From Lysinibacillus sp. FJAT-14745 (GTDB lineage: Bacteria > Bacillota > Bacilli > Bacillales_A > Planococcaceae), in assembly GCF_001275675.1 (NCBI RefSeq), contig NZ_LITM01000001.1:107696-171695 (forward strand): a DNA stretch of 64,000 bases, written 5' to 3'. The notes under the pieces are model-generated. The model was not told where the DNA came from. It saw only the letters and a program-made list of their open reading frames with translations, and ran no database searches. The position numbers and the translations under genes are program-made. This document shows, piece after piece, positions 1 through 8,609 of the stretch. Position 1 is the stretch's first letter. Each line of letters begins with the position of its first letter.

Positions 1-35
1 GCGGACTGTTCTTGATTTCCGTATATATGGATGAA

Positions 36-78
36 TCCCAAGGAAAAGCGGATAAGTCTCTTTTCCTTGGGATTTTGT
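36..78 (+). terminator. Terminator-like hairpin at window edge
   Basis: CCCAAGGAAAAG pairs with CTTTTCCTTGGG and is followed by ATTTTGT. It probably ends a gene lying before the window or serves the convergent XRE gene. Confidence 0.5.
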
Positions 79-93
79 ATATGATAAATTCAA

Positions 94-489
94 CTAATTC
101 GAATAATTTCGCATGTAAACATAAAATTCAATACCTAGCATAAAGAGCGTTGCAATTAAAAATCCAATCATAAAAATTTCGTGTACAAGTGCAAAATACG
201 CTATATAAATTACAATAGCAACTAAAAATAAGATTACAAGAAAATGAAACTTAACTGCTTTTTCATTATTCACGATTTGCTTTTTTATATTGCTATTACC
301 TTTAATCAAATTATCTAAACTAATATTCATTTCATCGCTTAATAAAATTAAATTTTCAATATCAGGAGCACCTTTTTCTTGTTCCCATTTTGAAATGGCT
401 TGTCTAGTTACACCGATTTTATTAGCCAATTGTTCTTGGCTTAAATTATTACTTTTGCGATAATCTAAAATCGATTTGCTAATTTGCAT
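94..489 (-). CDS. XRE-family regulator with two C-terminal membrane helices
   Basis: 131-residue protein. Residues 1-65 form a helix-turn-helix of the XRE/Cro family (SQEQLANKIGVTRQAISKWE, then APDIENLILLSDEMNISLDNLI). Two hydrophobic helices follow after about residue 80. Membrane-tethered XRE proteins of this size are common in Bacillota and usually act as local repressors; the target is unknown. The frame stays open 66 codons upstream, but the start at 489 is preferred because an AAAGGA-type ribosome site precedes it and homology to the HTH family begins there. No partner gene is visible on this side of the window. Confidence 0.8.
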   Translation of the reverse strand: MQISKSILDYRKSNNLSQEQLANKIGVTRQAISKWEQEKGAPDIENLILLSDEMNISLDNLIKGNSNIKKQIVNNEKAVKFHFLVILFLVAIVIYIAYFALVHEIFMIGFLIATLFMLGIEFYVYMRNYSN

Positions 490-819
490 TTTTATCATTC
501 CTTTCATATTTGATATCATCACCATACCAAATTTACTGCTGTTGCAAACGAAACCAATAGTATCAAGTCCGCAACGCTCCGTTGATGAAAAAAGAGTGCC
601 ATTGTTTTTAACCCTCTCGGCGTATCCAAACCTTCTTTTTTCAAGAAAATAAGATTTGCATACGAAGCAGAATTTTAGGTTCTTCACTAAAAGTCATGAT
701 AGTTTTTCTATAAATTCAATAATCTTACATTTATCTGAAAAAGAAAAGTGAAAACTCACGTATGGTAATTGTTGTTGAGACAAACCAAAAGAAGAGTTTT
801 CGCTTTGGAATTATACAAT

Positions 820-1470
820 TTAATATTGAAATTTCACTCGAACAGTCGCATTAATGGCTATTTGACCTTGCTCAATAGGTGTAGAAATTTTGGAATCAAC
901 CATCGCCATTGATCTATACAGGATAGGTGCACCTTCATGTTCCTCAACAATTTCAATTGGTTGTGGTTGTAAAGGCAAATGCATCGTCTCTGCAATTGTT
1001 TTAGCCTTCATTTGGGCATTATGAAGGGCTAAACTGAGAGCTTGTTGATAATAGGCATCTACATTGTCGATGTTGAATTGGATAGAGGAAATCCGATTTG
1101 CTCCATTTTCTACTGCTGTATCAATAATTTCACCAATCTGGCTCGTATCCGTTACTTTAACGGTAATAGCATTTGTTACTTCGTAGCCATTAAAAATCTG
1201 TTTGCCGTTCTCATAATCATAAAGTGGTGAAATAGTATAGAAAGCTGTTTGAATATTTTCTCTTGGGATATGGAGAGCTAAAAGAGATTGGATGACACGA
1301 TTCATAATAATTGCATTTTCCTGCTGTGCCTCTTGTACATTTTTCCCTCTTGTCTGGACTTCTATTTGGATTTGAACATAGTTTGGAGTAGCCACTACTT
1401 TTCCATTTCCGGTGACCTCAATCACGCGAGAAGTATGGGGCGATAGCTGACTAACATTTGCATAGTACAT
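820..1470 (-). CDS. SIMPL domain-containing protein (DUF541)
   Basis: 216 residues. The N-terminal pattern (RVIEVTGNGKVVATPNYVQI, then a heptad-rich helix ENAIIMNRVIQSL) and the repeated beta-alpha fold are typical of the SIMPL/DUF541 family, related to E. coli YggE and Bacillus secreted paralogues. There is no clear signal peptide or membrane segment, so a cytoplasmic location is likely. The family has been linked loosely to oxidative stress, but no enzymatic function is established. It is transcribed alone; the flanking sequence shows no operon partner. Confidence 0.85.
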   Translation of the reverse strand: MYYANVSQLSPHTSRVIEVTGNGKVVATPNYVQIQIEVQTRGKNVQEAQQENAIIMNRVIQSLLALHIPRENIQTAFYTISPLYDYENGKQIFNGYEVTNAITVKVTDTSQIGEIIDTAVENGANRISSIQFNIDNVDAYYQQALSLALHNAQMKAKTIAETMHLPLQPQPIEIVEEHEGAPILYRSMAMVDSKISTPIEQGQIAINATVRVKFQY

Positions 1471-1545
1471 AGAATACCACCTTTCGAATGGTTCATATTA
1501 GTTATGCTATGCTGGCTACAGAGGAATATTGTTTAGCTATTTTCT

Positions 1546-1650
1546 TTACCTTTTCAATAATTTATCATGGAATTTTGTCAATAACAGTAAAGCTAAAACG
1601 GTTCCAATGATGGCTAAAAACATGTCCCATTGTACATCCCAGCGATCTCC
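1546..1650 (-). pseudogene. 3' remnant of a DUF2238 (YjdF-like) membrane protein gene
   Basis: Read on the minus strand, about 34 codons give GDRWDVQWDMFLAIIGTVLA followed by a Leu-rich helix, HDKLLKR and a stop. This resembles the conserved C-terminus of DUF2238 inner-membrane proteins. An in-frame TAG lies immediately upstream and no longer homologous frame is visible, so only the 3' end survives. It suggests a past deletion between the SIMPL and YunC genes. Confidence 0.5.
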
Positions 1651-1721
1651 CTAGTAGCTTACATCAACTAAAAAAGCGTCTAGTAATAGCACTGACGCTT
1701 TATTTATGCAAAAGATAACTG

Positions 1722-2024
1722 TTATATCATTTTTAATAATGCCTCTATACCAGACATTCCTTCAGTAATACCGAGCTGCTGAGCTTCATAAGTAACGGAT
1801 TCTAATGGAGCCGTCAATAACTCATCAATGGTTTTCACGCCAACTGCTCGACCTGCAATGATTTTTCGGTCTGCTAAGCGATCATTTAATAAACCAACAT
1901 CTAAAGCCCCACACATGATGTAACCCATATCATTTGAAATTGTCAGTAGGGTTGTTTTCGGTAATTGGACCATTACAGCAGTGAAAAAATGCCCTTGAAT
2001 CATAATAGGCTCAATTGTCACCAT
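1722..2024 (-). CDS. yunC: YunC-like DUF1805 protein
   Basis: 100 residues, matching the compact DUF1805 family of Bacillus (GYIMCGALDVGLLNDRLADR and RKIIAGRAVGVKT are the conserved core). The biochemical function is unknown. The start at 2024 (ATG) is chosen because AGGAG lies eight bases upstream; an in-frame GTG three codons earlier would sit directly on the ribosome site. It appears monocistronic and is followed by the DUF2238 remnant. Confidence 0.88.
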   Translation of the reverse strand: MVTIEPIMIQGHFFTAVMVQLPKTTLLTISNDMGYIMCGALDVGLLNDRLADRKIIAGRAVGVKTIDELLTAPLESVTYEAQQLGITEGMSGIEALLKMI

Positions 2025-2153
2025 CAAAATCACTCCTTTTCTCTATATACATATGGCAATAGATAAAAAGGTGTTCGACATTTCTCTAAAATTATTTGTT
2101 ACTTGAAACGAACGGCACAAATGTATCTTCTCGATTAAAAACTTTATAAATGA

Positions 2154-2180
2154 TGTCACAACCGATTAAGTGAATTCGTT
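2154..2180 (+). promoter_or_regulatory. ECF41-type sigma promoter (TGTCACA-N16-CGTT)
   Basis: TGTCACA at 2154-2160 is followed by exactly 16 bases and CGTT at 2177-2180. ECF41 sigma factors recognise TGTCACA-N16-CGTC. It lies 22 bases before the FAD oxidoreductase start, and the ECF41-like sigma gene is next in the operon, so autoregulation is likely. Confidence 0.7.
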
Positions 2181-2201
2181 ATAAGGGAAAAAGGAGGAGA
2201 T

Positions 2202-3386
2202 ATGATGAAGAATATTGTCATTGTTGGCGGAGGTTATGCAGGAATAAATTTATTAGAGGGATTGAAAAAGGAATTTCAAGGTCAAATCGGAAAATCAGTA
2301 AGAATCATTTTAATTGATAAAAATAGTTATCATTTAAAAAAAGTATTACTTGTTCGGGCTGCGATAAGGGATATAAATTTGAAAATACCTTTTAGCGAAT
2401 ACTGTCAGGACGGAATAGAATTTATTCAAGGGGAAGCAGTAGCTCTTCAGAAGCAAAATCAACAAATTACCATTAATATAGGAAATGAAAAAACTGGTAA
2501 TTTACATTATGATTACTTGGTGCTGGCCTTTGGAAGTGTAATTAAAGAGATACCTAAAGATTTTGGTGGAATCACTTTAAAAGATAGACAGAGCGCCATA
2601 GAAATAAGAGAACAACTATTGTCTCTGATGGAATCATTTAAAGCCTTGGAAAAATCACAACAAAACCAAAGTTTATTTAAGGTAGCCGTTGTAGGTGGAG
2701 GAATCGCAGGCATTGAAACAGCTGCTGAAATTGCTGTGTGGTCTAAAGAACAGTTGACAGAAGCAGGTGTTAATCCAAATTTAGTAGAAGTTTTACTTTT
2801 TGATGCAAAGGATCGACTTTTACCAGAGGCTCCTGAGAAAGTAAGTGAAAAACTCGCCAATCATCTTAAAAATGTGGGGGTGGTTGTCAAAAATAAAACT
2901 AGGGTTTCTCATTGTAAAGAGGGTCAGTTATATACTAATGATGGTCAAAAATATGCTGTAGGAACTTGTATCTTTAATCCTGGGGTAGAAGCGAATCCGA
3001 TAATCTCTAAATTAGGTGTATCTATGTCAGAAAAAAATCAAATTATTGTTAATCATTCCTATCAAGTTAAAGATGAAGAACATATCTATTCCATTGGTGA
3101 TTGTGCACTAATAGCAGATTATAAAAATAATCATCCAGATGGTATGACATGTAAGGAAGCTATTCCACAAGCGACAAGGTTAAGTAAAATATTGAAGGCA
3201 TCAATCAGCCAAACACCCGTGAACATATTGCACGAATCATATCCCGTAAAATTCTTTTGTATTAGTTTAGGTCCAAATAACGGGTTTTTGTGGACACAAA
3301 AATGGGGTCTTGATTTTACGATAGCCGGAAAATTAGGTGCAAAAATAAGAAACTACACTTGGGAGTTAGCAAGTCTTCAAAAATAA
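2202..3386 (+). CDS. FAD-dependent NAD(P)H oxidoreductase (NDH-2-like)
   Basis: 394 residues of the pyridine nucleotide-disulfide oxidoreductase class, close to type II NADH dehydrogenases. FAD-binding IVGGGYAG lies at residues 7-14, the second dinucleotide fold GGGIAGIETAAE near 165-176, and the FAD-contacting IGDCAL near 300. There is no CxxC redox pair and no obvious C-terminal membrane helix, so substrate and electron acceptor are open. The gene starts behind a strong GGAGGA site and is followed after a few bases by the ECF41-like sigma factor, a partnership typical of ECF41 loci, which usually carry an oxidoreductase or carboxymuconolactone decarboxylase-like target. Transcription probably starts at the TGTCACA-N16-CGTT promoter. 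Confidence 0.85.
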   Translation: MMKNIVIVGGGYAGINLLEGLKKEFQGQIGKSVRIILIDKNSYHLKKVLLVRAAIRDINLKIPFSEYCQDGIEFIQGEAVALQKQNQQITINIGNEKTGNLHYDYLVLAFGSVIKEIPKDFGGITLKDRQSAIEIREQLLSLMESFKALEKSQQNQSLFKVAVVGGGIAGIETAAEIAVWSKEQLTEAGVNPNLVEVLLFDAKDRLLPEAPEKVSEKLANHLKNVGVVVKNKTRVSHCKEGQLYTNDGQKYAVGTCIFNPGVEANPIISKLGVSMSEKNQIIVNHSYQVKDEEHIYSIGDCALIADYKNNHPDGMTCKEAIPQATRLSKILKASISQTPVNILHESYPVKFFCISLGPNNGFLWTQKWGLDFTIAGKLGAKIRNYTWELASLQK

Positions 3387-3405
3387 ACAGCTTATGAGGT
3401 GTGCT

Positions 3406-4287
3406 ATGGATAATGAGTTAATAAGTCAGCTATATAAAGAGCATAAATCACTTCTTTTTTCAATTGCCTATCGTATGACTGGTAGTGCTTCAGATGCCGA
3501 GGATATCGTACAGGACGTATTTACACGGATAGGGAAAACCGAAGTAAAACATATGAACAATATAAAAGCTCTTTTATGCAAAATGGTGACGAATCGTTGC
3601 TTGGATTTGTTAAAGTCATCGAGGAAAAAAAGAGAATTATATACGGGAACATGGCTACCTGAACCTCTGGCATTGGATGAGGATGATCCTTTGTTTACTG
3701 TTTTAAATGATACTAGCATTTCCCTAGCCATTATGATTTTGTTTGAGGAACTAAATCCAATCGAGCGAGCTATTTTTATTCTGAGAGAAGTTTTTGAGTA
3801 TGAGTATCCAACAATTGCTGAAATCGTTGAAAAAAGTGAGATAAATTGCCGAAAAATCTTAAGTAGAATTAAAAAGAAATTACCTGAGCTAGTGAGAAAA
3901 AATAGTATCGTTACCAATAAGTTGGAAATACAAAATACAGTGACTGTTTTTATGTCTGCTTTTCAACAAGGAAAGGTCGATCAGCTCGTTCATATTTTAA
4001 AAGAAGATGTTGCTTATTATGCAGATGGTGGAGGAAAGGTTACAGCTGCATTACATCCTATTTACGGTCGCGAAAAAGTTTTCCGTTTATTATCTGCTCT
4101 TTTCCGTAAGTTTGAAAATAATGATGAAATTTATCAATTAGAATTGATGAATGTTAATGGTACAACTGGCTTAGCATTAATATCTGAAAATAAAATTCAG
4201 GCAGTAATTGGCTTCGAAGTTGAACATGGGCAGATCGAAGCAATTTATTATATGGTAAATCCTGATAAGTTAAGATGTGTTTGTTAA
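3406..4287 (+). CDS. ECF41/SigJ-like RNA polymerase sigma factor with SnoaL-like C-terminal domain
   Basis: 293 residues. Region 2 (LFSIAYRMTGSASDAEDIVQ) and region 4 (LNPIERAIFILREVFEYEYP) are followed by an extension of about 110 residues (TVTVFMSAFQQGKVDQLVHI, YADGGGKVTAAL) of the NTF2/SnoaL fold. In ECF41 factors this extension replaces an anti-sigma factor and modulates activity. Start 3406 has a GAGGTG site; an ATG four codons earlier overlaps that site. It is co-transcribed with the upstream FAD oxidoreductase, and the ECF41-type promoter ahead of the pair supports self-control. Confidence 0.88.
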   Translation: MDNELISQLYKEHKSLLFSIAYRMTGSASDAEDIVQDVFTRIGKTEVKHMNNIKALLCKMVTNRCLDLLKSSRKKRELYTGTWLPEPLALDEDDPLFTVLNDTSISLAIMILFEELNPIERAIFILREVFEYEYPTIAEIVEKSEINCRKILSRIKKKLPELVRKNSIVTNKLEIQNTVTVFMSAFQQGKVDQLVHILKEDVAYYADGGGKVTAALHPIYGREKVFRLLSALFRKFENNDEIYQLELMNVNGTTGLALISENKIQAVIGFEVEHGQIEAIYYMVNPDKLRCVC

Positions 4288-4312
4288 AAATTGATTTATA
4301 CGTAAAAAGGTA

Positions 4313-4347
4313 AAAGAATCAACTCGTTTCATAAGAGTTGATTCTTT
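4313..4347 (+). terminator. Bidirectional terminator
   Basis: AAAGAATCAACTC pairs with GAGTTGATTCTTT; A-run before and T-rich sequence after. It separates the ECF41 operon from the convergent small gene. Confidence 0.75.
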
Positions 4348-4350
4348 AAA

Positions 4351-4473
4351 TTATTTTGTATAAGAAAGCATAGCTGTTTGCTTGAAATTGTTTAATGCAA
4401 CCGTTGCCTCGTTTTTAGATTTATACTCGAACATACGATAAGTATTTTGTTCAAAAACTGTAATAATCCACAT
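4351..4473 (-). CDS. Small hypothetical protein (40 aa)
   Basis: A 40-residue frame beginning MWIITVFEQNTYRMFEYKSK with ATG at 4473 and an AAAGGGG ribosome site seven bases upstream. It stops just before the bidirectional terminator. Good initiation signals and sensible amino acid use argue it is a real gene. It resembles short uncharacterised Bacillaceae proteins of the MW(I/V)ITVF type; I know no function for them. No signal peptide or membrane helix. Confidence 0.65.
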   Translation of the reverse strand: MWIITVFEQNTYRMFEYKSKNEATVALNNFKQTAMLSYTK

Positions 4474-4767
4474 AATGAAAAATCCCCTTTGTTGTTTTTT
4501 TGTACTATAACAACTAGTAAAATATTTGATTTTTTCTCTTGTTGTTATACATCAGTTATGTTTTTTATTTTACATCAATCATTGAAAAAATAAAGTACTA
4601 TGTGAGTGTTTTCACATTTTGTTCAAAATATAACTGGGAATTTATAAAATTTTTATGCATTTTTTATAAGGAGAAAACAGCCAAACCCTTCATAAGTATA
4701 ATTCATTACAATTCGTAAATAGTAAGTTGACGGAGTTATGTGAATTTGAACTTGGGAGGTGATGCTT

Positions 4768-5505
4768 ATGACACGTAAATATGTATTGGTTTTATCCCTT
4801 TGTTTTTTAATCATATCGGTATTTTCTACAGAGTTGACAACTTATGCGGATAAAGGTCGACCTTATTATGAGGAGACAGGGGAAGTTGTGTGGGACATTA
4901 ACACAAAAGACAAAATAATTGCGCTAACCTTTGACGATGGACCTCATCCTAAATATACGGCAGCTATTTTAGATTTATTGGCAAAGTATGATGCAAAGGC
5001 GACGTTTTTTATTATTGGAAAAAATGCAGAAAAATATCCAGACCTTGTTTTACGATCTTATTCAGAAGGGCATGAGCTGGCCAATCATACGTATTCACAT
5101 CCGTTTAAAGCTTCCGTAGCTGAATTACAGGCACAACTGCGTAAGACAAAGGCAATAATTTATAGTATTACTGGATTTGCACCGGTTTTGTTCCGTCCTG
5201 TAGGTGGTTACTATAATGATCAAATGATCAATTCCGCTGTTAAGGATGGCTACAAAGTAGTTATGTGGTCTTGGCATCAGGATACTCAAGATTGGAAACA
5301 GCCGGGGGTTAACAAAATTGTACAAAAAGTGATGAAGGGGTCGAAGCCTGGAGATGTTATTTTGTTCCATGATGGAGGCGGCGATCGTACGCAGACCATT
5401 AAGGCACTGGAAGAAATCTTACCAGAACTTAAAAAACAGGGTTATACATTTGTCACAATATCCGAGTTGATTAAAAGCAAACAGCAACAAGAGCAAGTGC
5501 AATAA
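4768..5505 (+). CDS. Secreted polysaccharide deacetylase (NodB homology domain)
   Basis: About 245 residues. An N-terminal signal peptide (VLVLSLCFLIISVFS) is followed by a NodB domain: TFDDGPH carries the catalytic Asp and metal Asp, HTYSHP the zinc histidines, RPVGGYY motif 3, and LFHDGGG the last histidine motif. Carbohydrate esterase family 4 enzymes of this kind remove N-acetyl groups from cell-wall or spore-cortex glycans outside the membrane. The start at ATG 4768 has GGGAGGT at ideal spacing; earlier in-frame GTG and ATG codons overlap that site. Monocistronic, with its own terminator. Confidence 0.9.
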   Translation: MTRKYVLVLSLCFLIISVFSTELTTYADKGRPYYEETGEVVWDINTKDKIIALTFDDGPHPKYTAAILDLLAKYDAKATFFIIGKNAEKYPDLVLRSYSEGHELANHTYSHPFKASVAELQAQLRKTKAIIYSITGFAPVLFRPVGGYYNDQMINSAVKDGYKVVMWSWHQDTQDWKQPGVNKIVQKVMKGSKPGDVILFHDGGGDRTQTIKALEEILPELKKQGYTFVTISELIKSKQQQEQVQ

Positions 5506-5510
5506 GGGGA

Positions 5511-5549
5511 AATAAGCCATCTCAGTAACGTGAAATGGCTTATTTTTTT
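5511..5549 (+). terminator. Rho-independent terminator
   Basis: AATAAGCCAT and ATGGCTTATT form the stem, followed by a T-run; it ends the deacetylase gene. Confidence 0.85.
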
Positions 5550-5606
5550 CCCGATGACAGTAAGTCTGTCAGCGCGCAGCGGATTGTATAATTAGTCATT
5601 TCGATA

Positions 5607-5864
5607 TTACCAAAATAATAGTGGTGCTAGTGCAATTCCGGCAACTACCCCAAGTGCGATTCCAACACCAAAGCCTGCTCCGCCTCCTCCCCAACCCCAA
5701 TAACCTAAACCATAACCGCCAAATCGTCTATCAGGTAGAATCCACACTTGTCTTCTATCCACCCTAGTTATTTCTCCGTAATGTACTCTGCCACCACGTT
5801 CTTCAATTCTTACACGTTTACCATGATATTGACAACAAAGATTATAAGTATTAGCTGGATTCAC
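5607..5864 (-). CDS. Small Gly-rich hypothetical protein
   Basis: 85 residues. The N-terminal half looks like a small beta-barrel (GKRVRIEERGGRVHYGEITR, then VDRRQVWILP). The C-terminal half is Gly/Trp/Tyr-rich and ends in a hydrophobic helix (VGIALGVVAGIALAPLLFW) that could insert in the membrane. Proteins with this layout recur in Bacillus and some are spore-surface components, but I cannot assign a function. Ribosome site AAAGGAGGG precedes the ATG. Confidence 0.75.
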   Translation of the reverse strand: MNPANTYNLCCQYHGKRVRIEERGGRVHYGEITRVDRRQVWILPDRRFGGYGLGYWGWGGGGAGFGVGIALGVVAGIALAPLLFW

Positions 5865-5971
5865 AAACTATCCCTCCTTTCGACTTCCTTACAAGCTAAT
5901 ATATGCGGTTGCAATCATTATCGTTAGCCGATTGTCTACTTTAGACATAAGTTATAGTAAGGAGGGAATGT

Positions 5972-6763
5972 ATGTCAGTAATACCTACAGATGTGTGGCT
6001 CAATGAATTAATGGCTAGTCAAAAGCTTAATAACAGTAAAAATCTTGAAGACTTACAACGCTCTATTCTTTGCGGTCGTTTAGTAGAGATTTTTATTGGT
6101 GGATCTCCAGATGAAATACAATTTGAACTACAGCAACAGGGGCTTTTCAAATCACATGAGAAAATAGACATTAACAAGTTAAAAAAACAAAACGTATGGG
6201 AAGTAGTACAGAAGGAATTTATCTATTTAAAGGAGAGATGGAGCGGTCCCAATATACCAATCTATATCTTCCCGATAACGCAGGAGCAAACTATTACTAA
6301 TAAAAACGGTGTTGCCTATCCAAATGCTATGTTTCTATATATTGGAGAGCTTGAAAAGAAGGAGCTTAAAGCGTTATTTGCACATGAATATAATCATGTT
6401 TGTCGTCTGCAATACTTAAATAAATCACTAGCCGAAGTGACGTTGTTAGATTCTTTAATATTAGAGGGATTAGCAGAGTGTGCGGTGGAGGAGATTTACG
6501 GTGATAAATGGTTAGCACCATGGTTGGGATCCTACTCAGTAGATAAAATGCTAGAAATTTGGAAAGGTCATTTTTTACCTCAAATCAATATTCAGGGTTT
6601 AAACAATCATGCTGAATTTTTATATGGTGGAAAGCTTCCTCAATGGATTGGGTATTGTATTGGTTATGAGATTGTAAGGACATATATAAAAAACCATTCA
6701 TCCAATAACCTGCATGTAAAAAGCTCAAAGGAAATACTGGCTGGCTCTGATTTTTCTTTATAA
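5972..6763 (+). CDS. DUF2268 (YjaZ-like) putative zinc protease
   Basis: 263 residues. The signature is HEYNHVCRL (HExxH with catalytic Glu) near residue 137, followed about 30 residues later by LEGLAE, which supplies the downstream Glu ligand. This is the DUF2268 family of predicted Zn-dependent proteases. There is no signal peptide, so a cytoplasmic enzyme is expected; substrates are unknown. A clean AAGGAGG site supports the ATG. Transcribed alone. Confidence 0.85.
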   Translation: MSVIPTDVWLNELMASQKLNNSKNLEDLQRSILCGRLVEIFIGGSPDEIQFELQQQGLFKSHEKIDINKLKKQNVWEVVQKEFIYLKERWSGPNIPIYIFPITQEQTITNKNGVAYPNAMFLYIGELEKKELKALFAHEYNHVCRLQYLNKSLAEVTLLDSLILEGLAECAVEEIYGDKWLAPWLGSYSVDKMLEIWKGHFLPQINIQGLNNHAEFLYGGKLPQWIGYCIGYEIVRTYIKNHSSNNLHVKSSKEILAGSDFSL

Positions 6764-6830
6764 TCAAAATCTATGTTCATGACCGATAGATGGGAATGAC
6801 ACTTTGTTGAAACGTATGTGATGAGGATAA

Positions 6831-6920
6831 GTTGATTGGAGTGGAGGCTGGGTGATTCCTTGGGGATTAGCGGCTCATCGGACGCCCCAAGGAATGCGCC
6901 CAGCCGAAACGAAAATCAAC
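6831..6920. repeat. R2 repeat, copy a (short complete form)
   Basis: Begins GTTGATTGGAGTGGAG and ends AAAATCAAC, giving terminal inverted repeats GTTGATT/AATCAAC. Inside, GGCTGGG..TTCCTTGGGG pairs imperfectly with CCCCAAGGAA..GCCCAGCC around GGATTAGCGGCTCATCGGAC. The GC content is well above the flanks. This general type of long GC-rich intergenic hairpin is seen in many Bacillaceae. Confidence 0.75.
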
Positions 6921-7022
6921 CCCACTGTATAGTGATGAACCTTGATTTTCGGTATTTGATACATGCACTTCCATGACATTGACACAAATTTTCCGCTACA
7001 ATATAAGGAAGGAGTGATTGTC

Positions 7023-7535
7023 ATGTCGAATGAACTTAAAAATGTATTACCACCAGTTATTGACTTGTCAACGAAGGTGCTAATTGTCGGCTCAATGCCG
7101 GGAAAGCAATCATTAGAGAAGCAGCAATATTATGGTAACCCACGCAATCACTTTTGGCCGATTATTGGGGAAATAGTAGAGATGGATGTACCTCAGGATT
7201 ATGGACAAAGATTAAAATGGCTAAAGAGCCATCATATCGGTCTCTGGGATACAATAGAATCGTGCGAGCGTAAAGGAAGCTTAGATGCAGCCATTCGTAA
7301 TGAAAAACCGAATGATTTTAAAATGCTTTTTGAACACTATCCGAATATTGAGTTAGTGCTTTTCAATGGTGCAAAGGCATTCGAGGTTTTTAAAAAACAT
7401 ATCGGCCTTGGGGTTTTAGATGGTCGAGCATATCAGAAAATGCCTTCAACTAGCCCAATACCAGGTAAAAATATTAAATCTTTTGAAGAAAAGCTTGAGG
7501 ATTGGCGAGTGATGCACTCTTATTTGCCTAGATAA
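7023..7535 (+). CDS. DNA-deoxyinosine glycosylase (UDG superfamily, family 6 type)
   Basis: 170 residues. GSMPGKQSLEKQQYYGNPRN followed by HFW is the active-site motif of the hypoxanthine-DNA glycosylase branch of the uracil-DNA glycosylase superfamily, and STSPIPG is the second conserved loop. The enzyme should excise hypoxanthine (deaminated adenine), and possibly uracil, to start base excision repair. The ATG at 7023 has AAGGAGTG upstream; the frame continues 20 codons further upstream but without homology. Monocistronic. Confidence 0.88.
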   Translation: MSNELKNVLPPVIDLSTKVLIVGSMPGKQSLEKQQYYGNPRNHFWPIIGEIVEMDVPQDYGQRLKWLKSHHIGLWDTIESCERKGSLDAAIRNEKPNDFKMLFEHYPNIELVLFNGAKAFEVFKKHIGLGVLDGRAYQKMPSTSPIPGKNIKSFEEKLEDWRVMHSYLPR

Positions 7536-7550
7536 CTATATTACAAAAAA

Positions 7551-7586
7551 ATCCCCTCTGATTAGTGTTACTTGACGGAGAGGATT
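7551..7586. terminator. Bidirectional terminator between convergent genes
   Basis: AATCCCCTCTG pairs with CGGAGAGGATT (10 of 11 positions), with A-rich sequence upstream. Confidence 0.6.
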
Positions 7587-7605
7587 ATAAGCACTATTTA
7601 ATAGA

Positions 7606-7932
7606 TTACTGCCATGTATTGTAGTAAGATCCTGCCGGGCTATAAAAGAATTTAAAATGATATTTTTCAGCTAAAGCATGACTTTTCTGTTCATCGTTAA
7701 ATCCGATGGTCATCACCTGTTTACCGAATTTTTCTCGTGTCTGAACTAATTGCTGTATCATTTTTAACGACCATTCATCTTCTCCGACTATATCATACGA
7801 AAAGTTTTCCCACATAACAAAATCGATATATGGTGCTGTAAAATCAGCTAAAGTTTGAAAGCCCCAAATTCCAACCGTAAAAATACGAATGCAGTTAGTC
7901 CGGCTGTACCAAGCTAATAGGCGACTGCTCAA
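7606..7932 (-). pseudogene. C-terminal remnant of a putative polysaccharide-active (GH114-like) protein
   Basis: 108 codons, opening at a TTG without a ribosome site. The segment DFTAPYIDFVMWENFSYD followed by helices and MTIGFNDEQKSHALAEKYHF looks like the back half of a TIM-barrel hydrolase of the putative endo alpha-1,4 polygalactosaminidase type. The N-terminal half, signal peptide and first catalytic loop are absent. I read it as a truncated gene; the family assignment is tentative. Confidence 0.4.
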
Positions 7933-7983
7933 CGGTTATTAGCCCTTTCACATATATTGAATTATGTAAAGGAGGGGTTTATC

Positions 7984-8427
7984 ATGTACAATCCATATGA
8001 AGAAATTATGCCACTGCCAGAACCCGGTTTCGAACCATCATTTGGACTGCCTGGTTTTGGACCACCACCATCATCTAGACCACCAAGTTTTGGACCGCCA
8101 CCATCGTCTGGACCGCCTGGTTATGGACCATCACCACCATTTGGACCACCTGGTTTCGGTCCACCACCAGCAGGTCAAATGCCTCTTGGACCACCGCCTA
8201 GCTTTGTGCCATCAGTTCCACCTTTTGGAGTAGGTACAAGTGGTATTCAATCATGCTTATTCAGGAATACGTATATATGGATGTTAAATGGAACAGGCTT
8301 TTGGTTCTTCCTAACTGCTGTAGGAAGAGAGTTTATTGCAGGGTTCCGATGGAGTAGTAGAAGTGGTTGGCGCTTCCAAACAATTGCGAGAAGGAATATT
8401 CGCTCGTATGAATGTTCGAGATGGTAA
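7984..8427 (+). CDS. Pro-rich repeat protein (FGPPP repeats)
   Basis: 147 residues. Residues 10-80 are built of tandem PGFGPPP/SFGPPP-like units, some preceded by SS or SR. The C-terminal 60 residues form a separate conserved module (CLFRNTYIWMLNGTGFWFFL, GREFIAGFRW) found at the end of similar Bacillus proteins with Pro- or Gly-rich repeats, some spore- or surface-associated. A surface location is inference; there is no signal peptide. AAAGGAGGGG precedes the ATG at 7984. The repeat number probably varies by slippage. Confidence 0.75.
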   Translation: MYNPYEEIMPLPEPGFEPSFGLPGFGPPPSSRPPSFGPPPSSGPPGYGPSPPFGPPGFGPPPAGQMPLGPPPSFVPSVPPFGVGTSGIQSCLFRNTYIWMLNGTGFWFFLTAVGREFIAGFRWSSRSGWRFQTIARRNIRSYECSRW

Positions 8428-8498
8428 TGAAGAGTATGGAGAAGCCATGTTAATGAAATAAAGGTGTCATTAATAGGGAAATTTTATTGGTTCATAGT

Positions 8499-8602
8499 GT
8501 TGAAAAAATGGCCAAGGAAATCTTCCTGAATTGACCATTTTGTTTTTCAACACGAATAAAACCCCTAAAGCATATGTCTCTGCTTTAGGAGTTTTATTCG
8601 TG
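8499..8602. terminator. Two stacked terminator hairpins
   Basis: First stem GTTGAAAAA..TTTTTCAAC (8499-8551); second CACGAATAAAACCCCTAAAG pairing with CTTTAGGAGTTTTATTCGTG (8551-8602). They serve the Pro-rich gene and the convergent SRPBCC gene. Confidence 0.7.
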
Positions 8603-8609
8603 ATTTTGC

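Noticed and set aside
490-687. N-terminal extension of the XRE regulator
   Set aside because: No homology to the family, and a good ribosome site lies directly before the internal ATG at 489.
1042-1230. Plus-strand frame inside the SIMPL gene
   Set aside because: Antisense shadow without initiation signals; typical of the many overlapping frames in this AT-rich sequence.
7997-8233. His/Leu/Asp-rich frame overlapping the Pro-rich gene
   Set aside because: Alternative frame of the FGPPP repeats; its composition simply follows the repeat and it lacks a ribosome site.
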